A program made the position numbers and the translations under genes. A model generated the notes under the pieces. It was not told where the DNA came from. It ran no database searches and saw only the letters and a program-made list of their open reading frames with translations. Shown piece by piece: positions 1 to 9,620 of a stretch of 15,430 nt of DNA; position 1 is the stretch's first letter; the number at the start of each line of letters is the position of its first letter. Source of the DNA: Asterionellopsis glacialis (lineage: Eukaryota; Bacillariophyta; Plagiogrammaphyceae; Rhaphoneidales; Asterionellopsidaceae). The stretch spans positions 1 through 15,430 of the forward strand of contig WKLE02000835.1 of the NCBI GenBank assembly GCA_014885115.2. Reading direction: 5' to 3'.

Positions 1-349
1 CCCCCCCTTTTTGGCGCCTTCTCCCCCTGTAAGCCCCCAGGTGGTGACACCAAGCAGGACTAAATAATAGAGTAATGAGATGTGAGAAAAAATCTTTGCC
101 GAAAGAGCTGGGGAGGAAAGATGCTGTAGCAGCAGTTTGAAGTTTGGTCTATTTCATATTCTTCGTTAGCCAAAGAAGAATCGAATCTACTTTCGTGCGA
201 ATTGATCGCTTCGATCGTTTCTCTTCTCGCGCTTAAAAACTTCGAACTATGAAGTAATAGACTCAGCAATTATTAACACGCAACCTTATTCATCGATTCG
301 CATCTACTTCTGCTTGTAGATTCTTTCCTACCGATATCCACTTGCAAAT
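1..349. other. Upstream region of the KDEL receptor gene
   Basis: There is no supportable gene here. The window opens with a run of seven C and a C/T-rich stretch containing GGCGCC. A 69-codon open frame on the minus strand (60-269) has no recognisable domain. The region must carry the promoter and 5' UTR of the receptor gene that starts at 350, but I see no clear TATA box or other known motif. Confidence 0.5.
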
Positions 350-1344
350 ATGTCTATGAACATCTTTCGCCGCAGCGGCGACATGTCTCACGCAGTCGCC
401 ATAGTTCTGTTAATCCTTCAGCTTTACAGAGCAAAGAATGCACGAGGTAAGTGTATTTCAAAGGAATATATTTCGATATCTTACAGAGACTGATAGGGGA
501 CTCAGTAACACCCACGCATGTTCAGTGATGCACTTATTATCCGCTTTCCTAACACTGGATCACTCACTGCTCTTATCTTCATACTCGAGCAGGAATATCG
601 GTAAAGACACAAGAACTTCGTTTACTTGTCTTCGTTACGCGGTACCTTGATTTATTTACGACCTTCTATTCTTTGTACAATTCGATACTCAAGATAGCAT
701 ACATCGTCGCCACGATTGGAATTCTCGCTATGATCAAGACAGATCCTATCAAGAGCGTCTACAACTCGGATCAAGATTCCTTCCCTCACTGGAAGTTCGC
801 CGTCGCGCCGTGCGCTGTTATTGCATTCCTCACTCATCTCATCGTTACTGGTTTCGCTCGATTTAATATCATGGAGCTGTTGTGGACCTTTTCCATCTAT
901 CTGGAATCGATTGCAATCCTGCCACAGCTACTGGTTGTCCAGAAATATCGGATCGTTGAGAACTTGACTGGAAAATTCATATTATTCTTGGGGCTCTATC
1001 GGTTCTTCTATCTTATTAACTGGATTTACCGTTCTTACCACGAACCAAGATACCGACACCATTTTGTTGTGTATATCTGTGGAATTGTGCAAACGCTCCT
1101 CTATGCGGACTTTTTCTATCAATATTGTCAAATATCCAGAAAATGCGGATGTGGTAGTGGCATGCGTCATGGCGATGGCGAGGATGAAGATGATGATACC
1201 GGACTAATATTTGAAGTTGCTGGAATTGCTCCAAAAATTAATACAGCGGGTGCAACAGAACACCTGCTTTCATCTATTGGCCAGGATTTCGAGAATGGGG
1301 ACTCGGAACTTAGATCGCGCGTTCAAGACGGAAATATCCTATAG
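350..1344 (+). CDS. ERD2: ER lumen protein-retaining receptor (ERD2/KDEL receptor), 2 exons
   Basis: Exons are 350-446 and 593-1344; the 146-nt intron (GTAAGT...CAG) splits Gly33, giving 282 aa. The product is a seven-helix Golgi receptor that binds escaped ER proteins by their C-terminal H/KDEL tail and returns them in COPI vesicles. The family fingerprint is complete: N-terminal NIFRRSGDMSH with His14 matching the pH-sensing His12 of the human receptor, TRYLDLF at 48-54, LWTFSIYLES, and GLYRFFYLINWIYR near 166-179, which holds the Tyr/Arg/Trp residues of the ligand pocket. The upstream ATG was chosen because exon 1 restores the conserved first helix. The oddity is the tail: the usual short Lys-rich end is replaced by about 70 extra residues with CGCG, an acidic stretch (GEDEDDD) and a Ser/Glu-rich end. 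Family identity is very secure; the tail's role is unknown. Confidence 0.95.
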
Positions 1345-1382
1345 GATACATAAACTGCATTAGATACTGCAGATGCAGAATG

Positions 1383-1388
1383 AATAAA
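1383..1388 (+). terminator. Candidate polyadenylation signal AATAAA
   Basis: AATAAA lies 39 nt after the receptor stop codon, in an A/T-rich stretch where a 3' UTR would end. The motif is short and this is a positional guess only. Confidence 0.35.
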
Positions 1389-2193
1389 AGGCAAACGAAT
1401 CAATTTACATGTATGTGTATGAATACACTAGGACTAAAGTAATTTCCAATACATTGGCAAAGAAAAATCCCCGTAAAGAATATATTTTATGTTTTCCTTT
1501 TTGAGACAAGATACAGGTGCGTGATTTCGGAAGTTCTTGGTAGTGGATCACGTAGACTTTAAATGAAAACAAAGATTTTGGTCAAATTTTCGTTCAACAA
1601 AAATCAACCAGGACTCAACGCTTATGGTTTGCGAGCATTATGTGCTTGATTTTGGGCCAGAACTCAACCTATTTGGTACTTAGGAGGTTTATTGTTGGCA
1701 GAAACTTCTTTAGCGAAATCCTCTCGCTCTTTTCTCCTCCGATGACTGGAGACATGTCAAGGCGTCCCTCGATCTGCCATGCATCATGTGACCATGGCAA
1801 TAAGCCTGAATGGTCAATTTGATGTCCGTATTGTGTCATTCATCAATGCGATAAGCAACAATCAAATTGATATTACGGGTTGATCAGTCCGTAACAACTT
1901 CATGATGTTTCCGACGTCGTGTCGGGTCGTTAGTAAATTTCCTTCGTGGAATTCGTTGAATTTTCACAAAAACGACTTATCTCTGGTTATTGAAACCATT
2001 GTAAACACTCCTGTGTCTACCCATCATCGTTTCCGTAGCTACCATTGCCATTTGGGTCTGATAAACTAGAAAATGGTGACCGCATATCACAGGAATGCAC
2101 AGTCGGGGGATACACGGGGAGATAAAAATTAAATTTCAAAATTATGATTACTTCTTACAGATGATGACTATAATATTTCATACTTTGCCTGAT

Positions 2194-2214
2194 GTGCGCA
2201 CACTAATTGCGCAC
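2194..2214. repeat. Short inverted repeat upstream of acid phosphatase
   Basis: GTGCGCA and TGCGCAC flank a 7-nt spacer. This dyad could bind a dimeric regulator, but an arm of 7 bp is short enough to arise by chance. Confidence 0.35.
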
Positions 2215-2367
2215 TTCTTTTATTTGCTGTTGTGGTAAGCCGCCCCGATTTTACAGCGCATGCTGTCAGATCATCGGTATGTTGTCATCTGCTCATTTTT
2301 TCTTTTCTATTAGACTAGGCATCGATAGTCCTGTGCTCTTTTTCTCTGAACATACACGACTATCACC

Positions 2368-3813
2368 ATGACTATGACGACTTTTTTAAGATCATTTCTT
2401 TCTACTTCGTTGTTACTAATTTTAGTTGTAGTACTGCTTTTATCAACAAGTCATTTGGAAAGAGAATCGTCATCATCGTCGTCGACCATTCATGCAACTA
2501 CTACTAGGAATGATTTGATAAACGAACAAGATCAATCATTATCATCACAGTCTCAGCCGCCTTCCATCAACTTTCTTGCTATTGGTGATTGGGGAGGGAA
2601 ATGGTGGTATCCTTATCATACACCAGAACAACTTTTAACAGCGCAAGGCATGGCACGTGTAGCTAATGATATCAATTCTCGATTTGTTGGTAAGCTTTTT
2701 TTTCTTGGAAAGAAAACAAGAAAAGAAAAAGATATTATCATCTCCTATTTAGCGTAAACTCTGACGCTCTTTTCATCCTCGATCTTCTTTCATTTTTTGT
2801 CTCCTTCCTCTTTTCCGTGCTGCCTTCATTGTTAAAAAGTGGCATTGGGTGATAACTTTTATAACGCTGGAGTTACCAAATGGGATTCTAAACGAAGGTT
2901 CCATAGTACATTTGATACAGTATACAATCAATCAAGTCTTATGACACCATGGTATATTATTGGTGGCAATCATGACCATTATGGTAATATTACGACTCAA
3001 ATTGAACATACCACAAAACAGCAACAACAAAAGTCTCCCACAAAGATTAATAAAAATCGATGGCAATTTCCATCCTTATATCATGCACATTCATTTCATA
3101 GTGATAAATTCCACGATGTGACAACCACCTCAGAAACATCACCAACAGTATCATCTTCAGCGCCAGTACCAGCACCATCATCGGTGAGTGTTGATTTGAT
3201 TCTTATTGATACCGTAGATCTTTGTGGTATAAATTCTGTTCAGCATGAAGAGCAAGAGGGATACTTTGATCCATTGCCACTGCAATCAAAAAGTTTTGCA
3301 TCAAATTCCAAGAGCGGTTTTAATGATACCCAGAGGGAAAATCAATGGGATTGGATAGATCATCAATTATCATCCTCTACTTCGGACTATTTGTTAGTAG
3401 GTGGACATTATCCTGTCTATAGCGTCTGTGAACACGGACCTACAGAAACCTTGGTGACTCATTTACGTCCATTGTTACAAAAACACAATGCGCATTATTT
3501 GTCAGGACATGATCATTGTATGGTTCATTATGAAGAAGACAATGTCAATTATATTTTATCTGGAATGGGTGATGGATGTTGTTATGATGCAAGTAATATA
3601 CACAATGACTTAAATCCAAAGAAGAACAACAGTAGTAGCAATGCATTAAAGTGGTACATCAGTAGTGAAAAACAAAAGTTATATCAAGCTCAAGGTGGAT
3701 TTACAAGTTTTGAAGCAACTCCAAATGAAATGAAAGTTAAATATCATGACCATAGAGGGAATGTCATATTTGAAGCGGACGCTATCAAACCTCGTAAACG
3801 TCATTTAAGCTGA
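2368..3813 (+). CDS. Purple acid phosphatase, TRAP/type 5 family, secreted, 2 exons
   Basis: Exons are 2368-2689 and 2840-3813; the 150-nt intron splits a Val codon, giving 431 aa. The product hydrolyses phosphate monoesters with a two-metal centre. All metal ligands of the mammalian tartrate-resistant type are present with matching spacing: Asp74 in GDWGG, Asp112 and Tyr115 in GDNFY, Asn151/His152 in GNHDH, His297 in GHYPV, and His331/His333 in GHDH. Residues 8-28 are strongly hydrophobic and probably a signal peptide, so it likely acts outside the cell, at the surface or in a vacuole. Ser/Thr-rich segments (33-65) and an Ala/Pro/Ser-rich insert (about 202-223) lie outside the core. The next gene downstream is a secretory nuclease, which fits organic-phosphate scavenging, though that role is inferred. 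An alternative start is Met3. Confidence 0.93.
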
Positions 3814-3948
3814 TAAATTCAACAACCTCCGCAGCAGAATTCTATTGGTGATTTGTTATTTACCCACTCTTGATGTTGAAAAGATGATAAATTTGCTAAA
3901 GATATCCAAACTCTTGGTTGGGTTACAGTGGACCATTGAGTGTAGCAA

Positions 3949-3960
3949 CCCCCCCCCCCC
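3949..3960. repeat. Poly-C tract (12 C)
   Basis: Twelve C are followed directly by T6. The tract lies 135 nt after the phosphatase stop, probably in or near its 3' UTR. Its length is likely variable and could also be miscounted in sequencing. Confidence 0.8.
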
Positions 3961-4229
3961 TTTTTTAAATTATACAAGATTTTGCGAAAAACTAAGTTCA
4001 TTGCTTTGAAATCTTAAACCATCATTGTTTCATGCATTGTTTTATTTCATTTTTGTCACTGTATTATTCAGAGGGTACACAATCTGGTACATATATCATG
4101 CTGTACTTGTACAGGTAGGGGCTCGTAATGGATACAAACCCTATCGTTTGATATATCTTAAAACAAAAGAGGTGTGTTGGATTACATTATTCACAGCACA
4201 TTGTTGACTGGATCACAACTATAAATAAT

Positions 4230-4287
4230 TGTACTTTCCCGCTGGCGAGCATGTGGATAACTCTAGAGGAAGTGGCGGGAAAGTACA
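4230..4287. repeat. Perfect 13-bp inverted repeat carrying two E2F-like sites
   Basis: TGTACTTTCCCGC (4230-4242) and its exact reverse complement (4275-4287) are separated by 32 nt. Each arm contains TTTCCCGC, the classical E2F/DP consensus TTTSSCGC. A TATAAATA element precedes the left arm at 4220-4227. As RNA, the arms would pair with two further G-U pairs inside. Whether this is a promoter element of the nuclease gene starting at 4594, an RNA hairpin, or both cannot be settled from sequence. Confidence 0.6.
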
Positions 4288-4453
4288 TTGAGTGCCAGTA
4301 TATGAAGTTTGTATCGTATGGGAATTTGACTATGTAGGACAATTGTTGCTGGGTTCGAGTACGTCATCATCAGCGTCATGAAAATTCCGATCCGAAAGGA
4401 AACCGGAACTCTCCGGAAGAACATCAAAATACCACGATCCACGATGTTGCCAC

Positions 4454-4479
4454 CAAGAGAATAAATTATTATTCTCTTG
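4454..4479. repeat. 10-bp hairpin upstream of P1 nuclease
   Basis: CAAGAGAATA and TATTCTCTTG flank a 6-nt A/T loop. An 8-nt direct repeat GTTGCCAC (4446-4453 and 4479-4486) brackets the hairpin. It lies 115-140 nt before the nuclease start codon, so it may be in the promoter or the 5' UTR. Confidence 0.5.
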
Positions 4480-4593
4480 TTGCCACGACCAAAAGGTGAC
4501 TCCAACTTCCCACGGCTCTCGATCGCTGTCACGCTAAAGCTGAGTTCATATCTTTCGTGATAGCCAACATCTGCCGTTCAGTACACCCCGACA

Positions 4594-5652
4594 ATGATAA
4601 AGTTAAACAAAGTAGCTGCATCCAAGGTACTGCTCTTTTCATACGTGCTGTTCTGGTTCAGTGATTTGACGAGAGTGGCTGGCTGGGGAAAGGATGGACA
4701 TCGTGTTGTTGGAAATCTTGCGTATGATCGGCTAAGAAACTCTACTCAAAAGATCGTAAATGAGATCCTGCTCAACGATGATGGCAGCTACGGCGATGAC
4801 GATATGTCGAGTACACCTTTAGGTTCTGTTGCAAATTGGGCAGACAAAGTTCGATTCACGAAATTCTATTCCTGGTCAACTCCTCTCCACTACGTCGACG
4901 TTCGCGATGATGAGATCCAAGGGGGCTGTCCCTGTGATTCGCCAAATACTACGGTTGCATCAAGTTGCTACTTCGATTATGATCGCGACTGCGTCAATGA
5001 CAGATGTGCTGTTGGTGGGATAGTAAACTACACCAACCGTCTTAATGACCAGTACCTCAACACTTTCCTCCGTAAACAGAGTGACCAATATCAGAATCGG
5101 GTATCTCTTCGTTTTCTAACACATTTTGTTGGTGATCTCCACCAACCACTTCACAGTGCTCGAACCTCGGACAAGGGTGGGAATTCATTTCATGTTCATT
5201 TTCATGCACCAATCCAGACTGCGCTTCAACAAAGGGACGGCAGTTTTGAAAGTGCATGGAATCTTCACAGCGTCTGGGATGTAGGTATTATAGAGCGAGC
5301 AATATCCGAGTATTATGGATCAAGACAAGGACTTGAGAAAGCTATAGCAGAACTCATACGTAATATGGAGTCTTCAGGAGAAATTAAACATATCTTAGCA
5401 TGCTCTGATGGACGACTAAAGGAATGTGGGTCTGCATGGGCTGAAGAATCTTTGAATGATGCATTAAATTGGGCATATCGTAATTCAAATGGAGAGGAAG
5501 TGGAGAATGGCTCTGTGCTGTCAGATATATATTTCACTACAAGACTTCCTATTGTACTTCATCGGCTTGCAGCGGCATCCATTAGACTTGCCGCATCACT
5601 AGAAGCTATTTGGTGTGAAAAGAAAGATATCGATACAAAAATTAAGTTATAA
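4594..5652 (+). CDS. S1/P1-type zinc-dependent nuclease, secretory
   Basis: This single-exon gene encodes 352 aa. The family cleaves single-stranded DNA and RNA and removes 3'-phosphates, using three zinc ions. A signal peptide (about 1-30) would be cut after VAG, exposing Trp31. This is the mature N-terminal Trp whose free amino group binds zinc in P1 nuclease. All nine ligands are found with matching spacing: Trp31, His36, Asp84, His99, His177, Asp181, His187, His225 and Asp229. The last ones lie in THFVGDLHQPLH and NLHSVWD. The Cys-rich stretch with CPC, RDC, RCAV and NYTNRL is also typical. N-glycosylation sequons (NST, NTT, NYT) fit a secreted or vacuolar protein. Salvage of nucleotides or phosphate from nucleic acids is a likely role; programmed cell death is another known one in plants. 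The stop lies 29 nt from the stop of the convergent PPR-SMR gene. Confidence 0.95.
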   Translation: MIKLNKVAASKVLLFSYVLFWFSDLTRVAGWGKDGHRVVGNLAYDRLRNSTQKIVNEILLNDDGSYGDDDMSSTPLGSVANWADKVRFTKFYSWSTPLHYVDVRDDEIQGGCPCDSPNTTVASSCYFDYDRDCVNDRCAVGGIVNYTNRLNDQYLNTFLRKQSDQYQNRVSLRFLTHFVGDLHQPLHSARTSDKGGNSFHVHFHAPIQTALQQRDGSFESAWNLHSVWDVGIIERAISEYYGSRQGLEKAIAELIRNMESSGEIKHILACSDGRLKECGSAWAEESLNDALNWAYRNSNGEEVENGSVLSDIYFTTRLPIVLHRLAAASIRLAASLEAIWCEKKDIDTKIKL

Positions 5653-5681
5653 GTCTCCCAGATAATCTACCGTATAGATAC

Positions 5682-8600
5682 TTATCGCCATTTCCGGCTT
5701 TGTACTACTGATTGCAGCGCATGTGATTCCAATACAAGTCTACCAGAATTTGATGGATCGATTTCTACTTCAATGCCATAATCCTCTGCAAGCAAACGGC
5801 GTACCGTGGGCAACAAAACAACTCTATTATTTTCACTGCCCTTTCCCTTTCCAACAATAATTATCAAATCTTTCGATATATCGTGAACTGGTCTGTCACT
5901 TGACAAGAAATGTTCCATTAGGCTCCTTATAGCCGCCTTCGCCATGGCGCCTGAAAAGTTGTGAAGGTCCTGTAGACCATAAAAATAAAAAATGAAAACA
6001 TTTGAGTCAACAGTTTGCTTTAAAGCTTGTCCTGCCAAAATATAACTTACCATTGCTCGAATAGACGTCCCGTCACTGGAAGTGCTTTTCTTCCAAGGAG
6101 ACACTATTTTATTCAGCCTTCCTTCGTCGTATTTACTTTGTGCAAGTTCTCGCTGTCCAGCTTTGTCGAGAGCAACCAAGAGGCTGTTCAAGCTGATAAA
6201 GTTGGGTTTCACAGCACCTCCATCCTCTTGCATTCTTTCGTACAACTCTAAGGCCTCAAGCCAGGCCCCACCTTTCTCACAAGCACTTATGGCGGCATTA
6301 AAACAGTAGAGGTTTGGAGGGGAGGCTTCCCCAAGAGTTTCGGTTTTCATCATCGATCGCAGAACCCCAAGAGCTCGTTGCCATTGTCCCGCAGCTTCAC
6401 AAGCACTTATAGCAGAGGAATAGATCTGCGAATCAGGTGTTAGACCAGCTTCCTCCATACGCCTCAACAAAGATAAGGCACACTCCCACCATTGAAAGTC
6501 AGAATCGTCGGTGAAATCAGAATTGTCTAGCAAGGCTTCACTTGGACGTTTGGCACTTTTACCATTTTCCAAAGAAAGTTCACGACCATGCCGCCGCCGC
6601 ATATGCCTCCCTCTTTCGTGTTCTGCTTGATTGCAAACAATCATCGCACATCGGTAACTTCTTCGATTTGGCATCACTCCGTAGACACTTTCCATTTCAT
6701 TCAGTATCTTTAGCGAAATATCTGGGCGTCCACCTCTCCCGCACGCACTTATCAGTGCATTTATTGCAGATAAAGAAATTACAGAGCTAAACACCACAAT
6801 ATTTAAATCATTAGCCATTCAAGGAAAAACATTACTAAAAGAATATGCAATTAATAATCGGTAGTCTTACCTTCCTTTTTTGCGTGGTCCCCCATAAAGT
6901 CTCAGAAGATTCAAAGCTTCTTCAAATTGTGTTTCTTTACAACATGCTAAAACTGCATAGCTTAACGCCCGTGTATCAATTTTTGCCGGTCCCGTCGATC
7001 CTGGCAAAATGTCGCTGCTATGAAGTATCGAAATAGCATCTTCCCATTTAGCAGGAGTTGCTTTTGCACATGCGTACAGCATCGCACGGACACATCCTGC
7101 ATCTAGCAACCCTCCGTCCACTAGAGCTTCAGTTGCCTTATAAACCCGTTTCGCTTCATTATATCCATTCGATTCGGATCCATAGGCACATATTAGTGCT
7201 TCGATTATTGGAATACCCGGTCGAAGGTCTGAAACATCCATCAGATCAACTATTCGCTCTAATTCGTCGATCTGCTTGCTGATCCGATTTGAATTGTTCT
7301 CTATAGAAATGTGGTTTTCCAACAAAGTTTCTGTATTAATAGCAAAAACTAGTCTTTGTAGACTGCTTTCGGTAGAAACTGCCATTGCAAGTCTCTGTAG
7401 GATGAACATAACGCAGGAGGAAACTATGAGGAAAACAATAATTAAACCAAAAGAGATAGTTAAGTATCAAAACATGACGGACCTGAAATGTAATTGGTGT
7501 TGGTGTAATCCCCGCTTCCTTCATTTCTTCAAACAAATCAATAGCTTCAAATGCTAGACCATTTGAAGCGAATGAAGATATTACGCCATCATATGATATT
7601 GCATTGGGTGGGCAAGGGCAATCCGTGTTGGAAAAGGATTTCATTTCGTCCAAAAAAGCCAACGCTGTTTGATAATCGCCACCGCATTCAGCTGTCCATA
7701 TTGCAGCCGAATACATGAATACGTTTGGGGGTAAACCATCGTCGGAAGCAGTATCTAGGAGAAACCGTACACTTTCCATATCTGGTATCCCCCCGTTCCT
7801 GCATGCCTTAATAGCATTTACATAGGTAACACTTGTCGGCGGGATAGCACCATGCCGATGTCTACGCGACAGACGCATCTGAATATAGATACAAAAGAAA
7901 TTTAATTAGACACAAAGGAAAATGCCTGTATTTCGTTTACTTCCCTTTCTTTAATTCTCACCTCTTTCACCAGTGCTCTAGCTTGCTGTGAATTTTGACA
8001 TGCAGACATAGCACTGTTGTAACTGATCACATCAGGACGGATTATTTCTTCATTCGGATTGCGTCTATTTGAAGTTAGTCCCATGTTACTACGTCTACTA
8101 GGACTGCTTGCCGATACTGTAAATTCCCCTGCTTTCATTCGCTCTAATAGAGTTTTTGCGGCATCATAATTATGTGCCTTGGCACATGAGGCAAGGACTG
8201 TATTGAGTGCCACAAGATCAGGTGGTATAGGCGATATTACCAAGGTGGTTTCATTCACAGATATTGTGACTTCTGAATCCCCTTGCATTCCTTTTAAGAA
8301 CTGCAGAGCTAATTGGTCTTCTCCTGCCTTTGCTAATGCTGACAAGAAGGCAGTATAATGTTTCAAGTTGGGCTTCACAACTTTGTTGTCATTACTTTTG
8401 GTAGTAGCAGCAGCAGCAATTTGTTGCATTTCTGCCATTAGTTTCATGGCTTCCATATAATCCCCCGCCTTGGCACAGGCATTCAATGCTGCTCCCCAAA
8501 CTTTGGCGTTGGGTTCCAAACCGGGAACATTTTGCATTTCTCGCAGTAATGATAGAGCGATTCGCACTTGTCCTGACTGAGCACATGCATTCAACAGGCA

Positions 8601-9620
8601 TCCATATGTTTGTCGGGTAGGTTTGACTCCCTGTTGGCGCATCTGATAAAATATTTTAAGAGCTGTTTGCCAATCTGTACCGAATTTCTTACTGCTACTT
8701 TTGTTGGAACGGAATTTTGGTGATGCTCCACGGGGGATTCGACTACATGCATGAATAGCAGCATTGTATACATGAATTCCCAGCTTTAGATGTTCGTATT
8801 GTCGGACTCGATTCAGTAAATCCATAGTAGCCTTCGCTCCATTGACAGACGAAAAAAGTGCTGTGATTGTATACGAATTTGGTTCAACTTGCATCTCATC
8901 CATATAATCCAATACTCTTAATGCTTTTTTCCGGTATCTTTGAATTGATGATTGCGCAAGTGCCTTTATTGCAGCAGTATATGCAAAGACACTTCTTTTT
9001 CTGTTTCTCCCTTGTTGCCTGTTGTCAGCATTATTCCCCACAAAAGCTAGTATAGAATCATAAGCCCGACGTCGACCAAGAAGTTCAATCAATTGAGTTT
9101 CTTCCTTGGGAGTCATGCTGTTCGCATTGGCACCATGTTGAATCACCACCCCTTTGATGAAATGGTCAATTTCATTAATACTTCTGGCCTTACTTATAAC
9201 TTTTAGAATATTATTATTACTACTATTATTATTATTATTGCTGCCTTTTGTTGTTGGACGATTGTTGTCACTCTTGACTTTTGCTTTTGCGGAGAGTGCT
9301 GGAACTCTGATTATTGATGATCTGTGCGGGTATAAATATCGATATTCAAGTAATGGTTGACTAGTAGTAGATCCACGCCTAAAATTCAGGAAGTTTGATA
9401 GCTCGTTTGAACCATGCATTTGTTCACGATTGTTGCGGGGTACCACAAATGCAGTTGGATGTTTTGATGTTGAAGTCGTTATGGTCTGTCGAATTGACAT
9501 TGACGACAATCCATCATGATATTGACAACCATTTTTTCGATGAAGGGACACAGCAGCTGCAGCTACTAGTTGGAAAAAAGAACAAAACATGCAACATAGT
9601 GCCATCCCAACATATGCCAT
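5682..9620 (-). CDS. PPR-SMR protein, probably organellar RNA factor, 5 exons
   Basis: Exons (transcript order) are 7962-9620, 7483-7878, 6871-7394, 6051-6786 and 5682-5969. The introns are 83, 88, 84 and 81 nt; all joins keep frame, giving 1200 aa. From about residue 200 to 1060 it is a chain of a dozen or more pentatricopeptide repeats (units such as QTYGCLLNACAQSGQ followed by EMQ...PN), which bind RNA base by base. The C-terminus (about 1103-1190) is a Small MutS-related domain with DLH, GKGKGS and an N-x-GRL stretch. The same architecture occurs in plant GUN1, pTAC2 and SVR7, which act in plastid gene expression. Residues 4-25 are hydrophobic and Ala-rich, and TAFVVP at 56-61 loosely resembles the diatom ASAFAP signal, so plastid targeting is plausible; a mitochondrial site is not excluded. 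An Asn/Ser run lies at 128-137. The second intron's donor (GTCCGT) is the weakest call. SMR nuclease activity is unproven. Confidence 0.88.
5970..6050 (-). other. In-frame, stop-free 81-nt intron of the PPR-SMR gene
   Basis: The intron has a perfect donor (ATG|GTAAGT) and acceptor (CTACAG|GAC), is 27 codons long and contains no stop in the reading frame. Removing it joins RAM to DLHNFSG, the normal start of an SMR domain; keeping it inserts 27 hydrophobic-rich residues there. Splicing is therefore the likely main state, and retention would be silent with respect to reading frame. Confidence 0.8.
9210..9239 (-). repeat. AAT-type trinucleotide repeat coding for Asn/Ser
   Basis: Ten codons of AAT interrupted by two AGT encode five Asn, two Ser and three Asn at residues 128-137 of the PPR-SMR protein. 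The run lies between the presequence and the first PPR, where a flexible linker is tolerated. Length variation between alleles is likely. Confidence 0.8.

Larger units (their letters stand above)
1345..2367. other. Intergenic region between KDEL receptor and acid phosphatase
   Basis: This 1023-nt spacer should hold the receptor 3' UTR and the phosphatase promoter. A 60-codon ATG frame at 1640-1822 shows no domain and is not called. Two small inverted repeats are visible: a 10-bp pair TCAATTTGAT/ATCAAATTGA at about 1814-1872, and a 7-bp stem GTGCGCA/TGCGCAC with a 7-nt loop at 2194-2214, roughly 155 nt before the phosphatase start. I found no tRNA and no phosphate-response GNATATNC site in this spacer. 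Confidence 0.5.
3814..4593. promoter_or_regulatory. Spacer and putative promoter of the P1 nuclease gene
   Basis: No gene is supported in these 780 nt. The spacer holds a 12-C run at 3949-3960 followed by six T, a TATAAATA element at 4220-4227, a 13-bp inverted repeat of E2F-like sites at 4230-4287, and a 10-bp hairpin at 4454-4479. Short open frames at 4025-4207 (+) and 4263-4532 (-) begin with TTG and GTG rather than ATG and show no domains. Confidence 0.5.

Noticed and set aside
60..269. 69-codon open frame on the minus strand
   Set aside because: No domain or similarity recognised, and length is within chance for this composition.
1640..1822. 60-codon ATG frame in the spacer after the KDEL receptor
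   Set aside because: No family features or conserved pattern seen.
2690..2839. Possible frameshift or pseudogene break in the acid phosphatase
   Set aside because: The gap has GTAAGC and AAAG ends and its removal restores RFVVALGDNFY in frame, so it is an intron.
3949..3966. C12-T6 run as a functional element
   Set aside because: A homopolymer junction is more simply explained by slippage or sequencing error.
4025..4207. Hydrophobic 60-codon frame on the plus strand
   Set aside because: It begins with TTG rather than ATG and lies in an A/T-rich spacer where hydrophobic codons arise by chance.
4351..4361. GGTTCGAGTAC resembling a tRNA B box
   Set aside because: No matching A box or cloverleaf stems are found upstream at the right distance.
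4263..4532. 89-codon frame on the minus strand
   Set aside because: It begins with GTG, shows no domain and overlaps the inverted repeats.
9154..9360. Leucine-rich open frame on the plus strand
   Set aside because: It is the antisense reading of the AAT repeat and surrounding PPR-SMR coding sequence.
9441..9453. TAFVVP in the PPR-SMR presequence as a firm plastid ASAFAP signal
   Set aside because: It lies about 30 residues beyond the expected signal-peptide cleavage site, so it supports plastid targeting only weakly.
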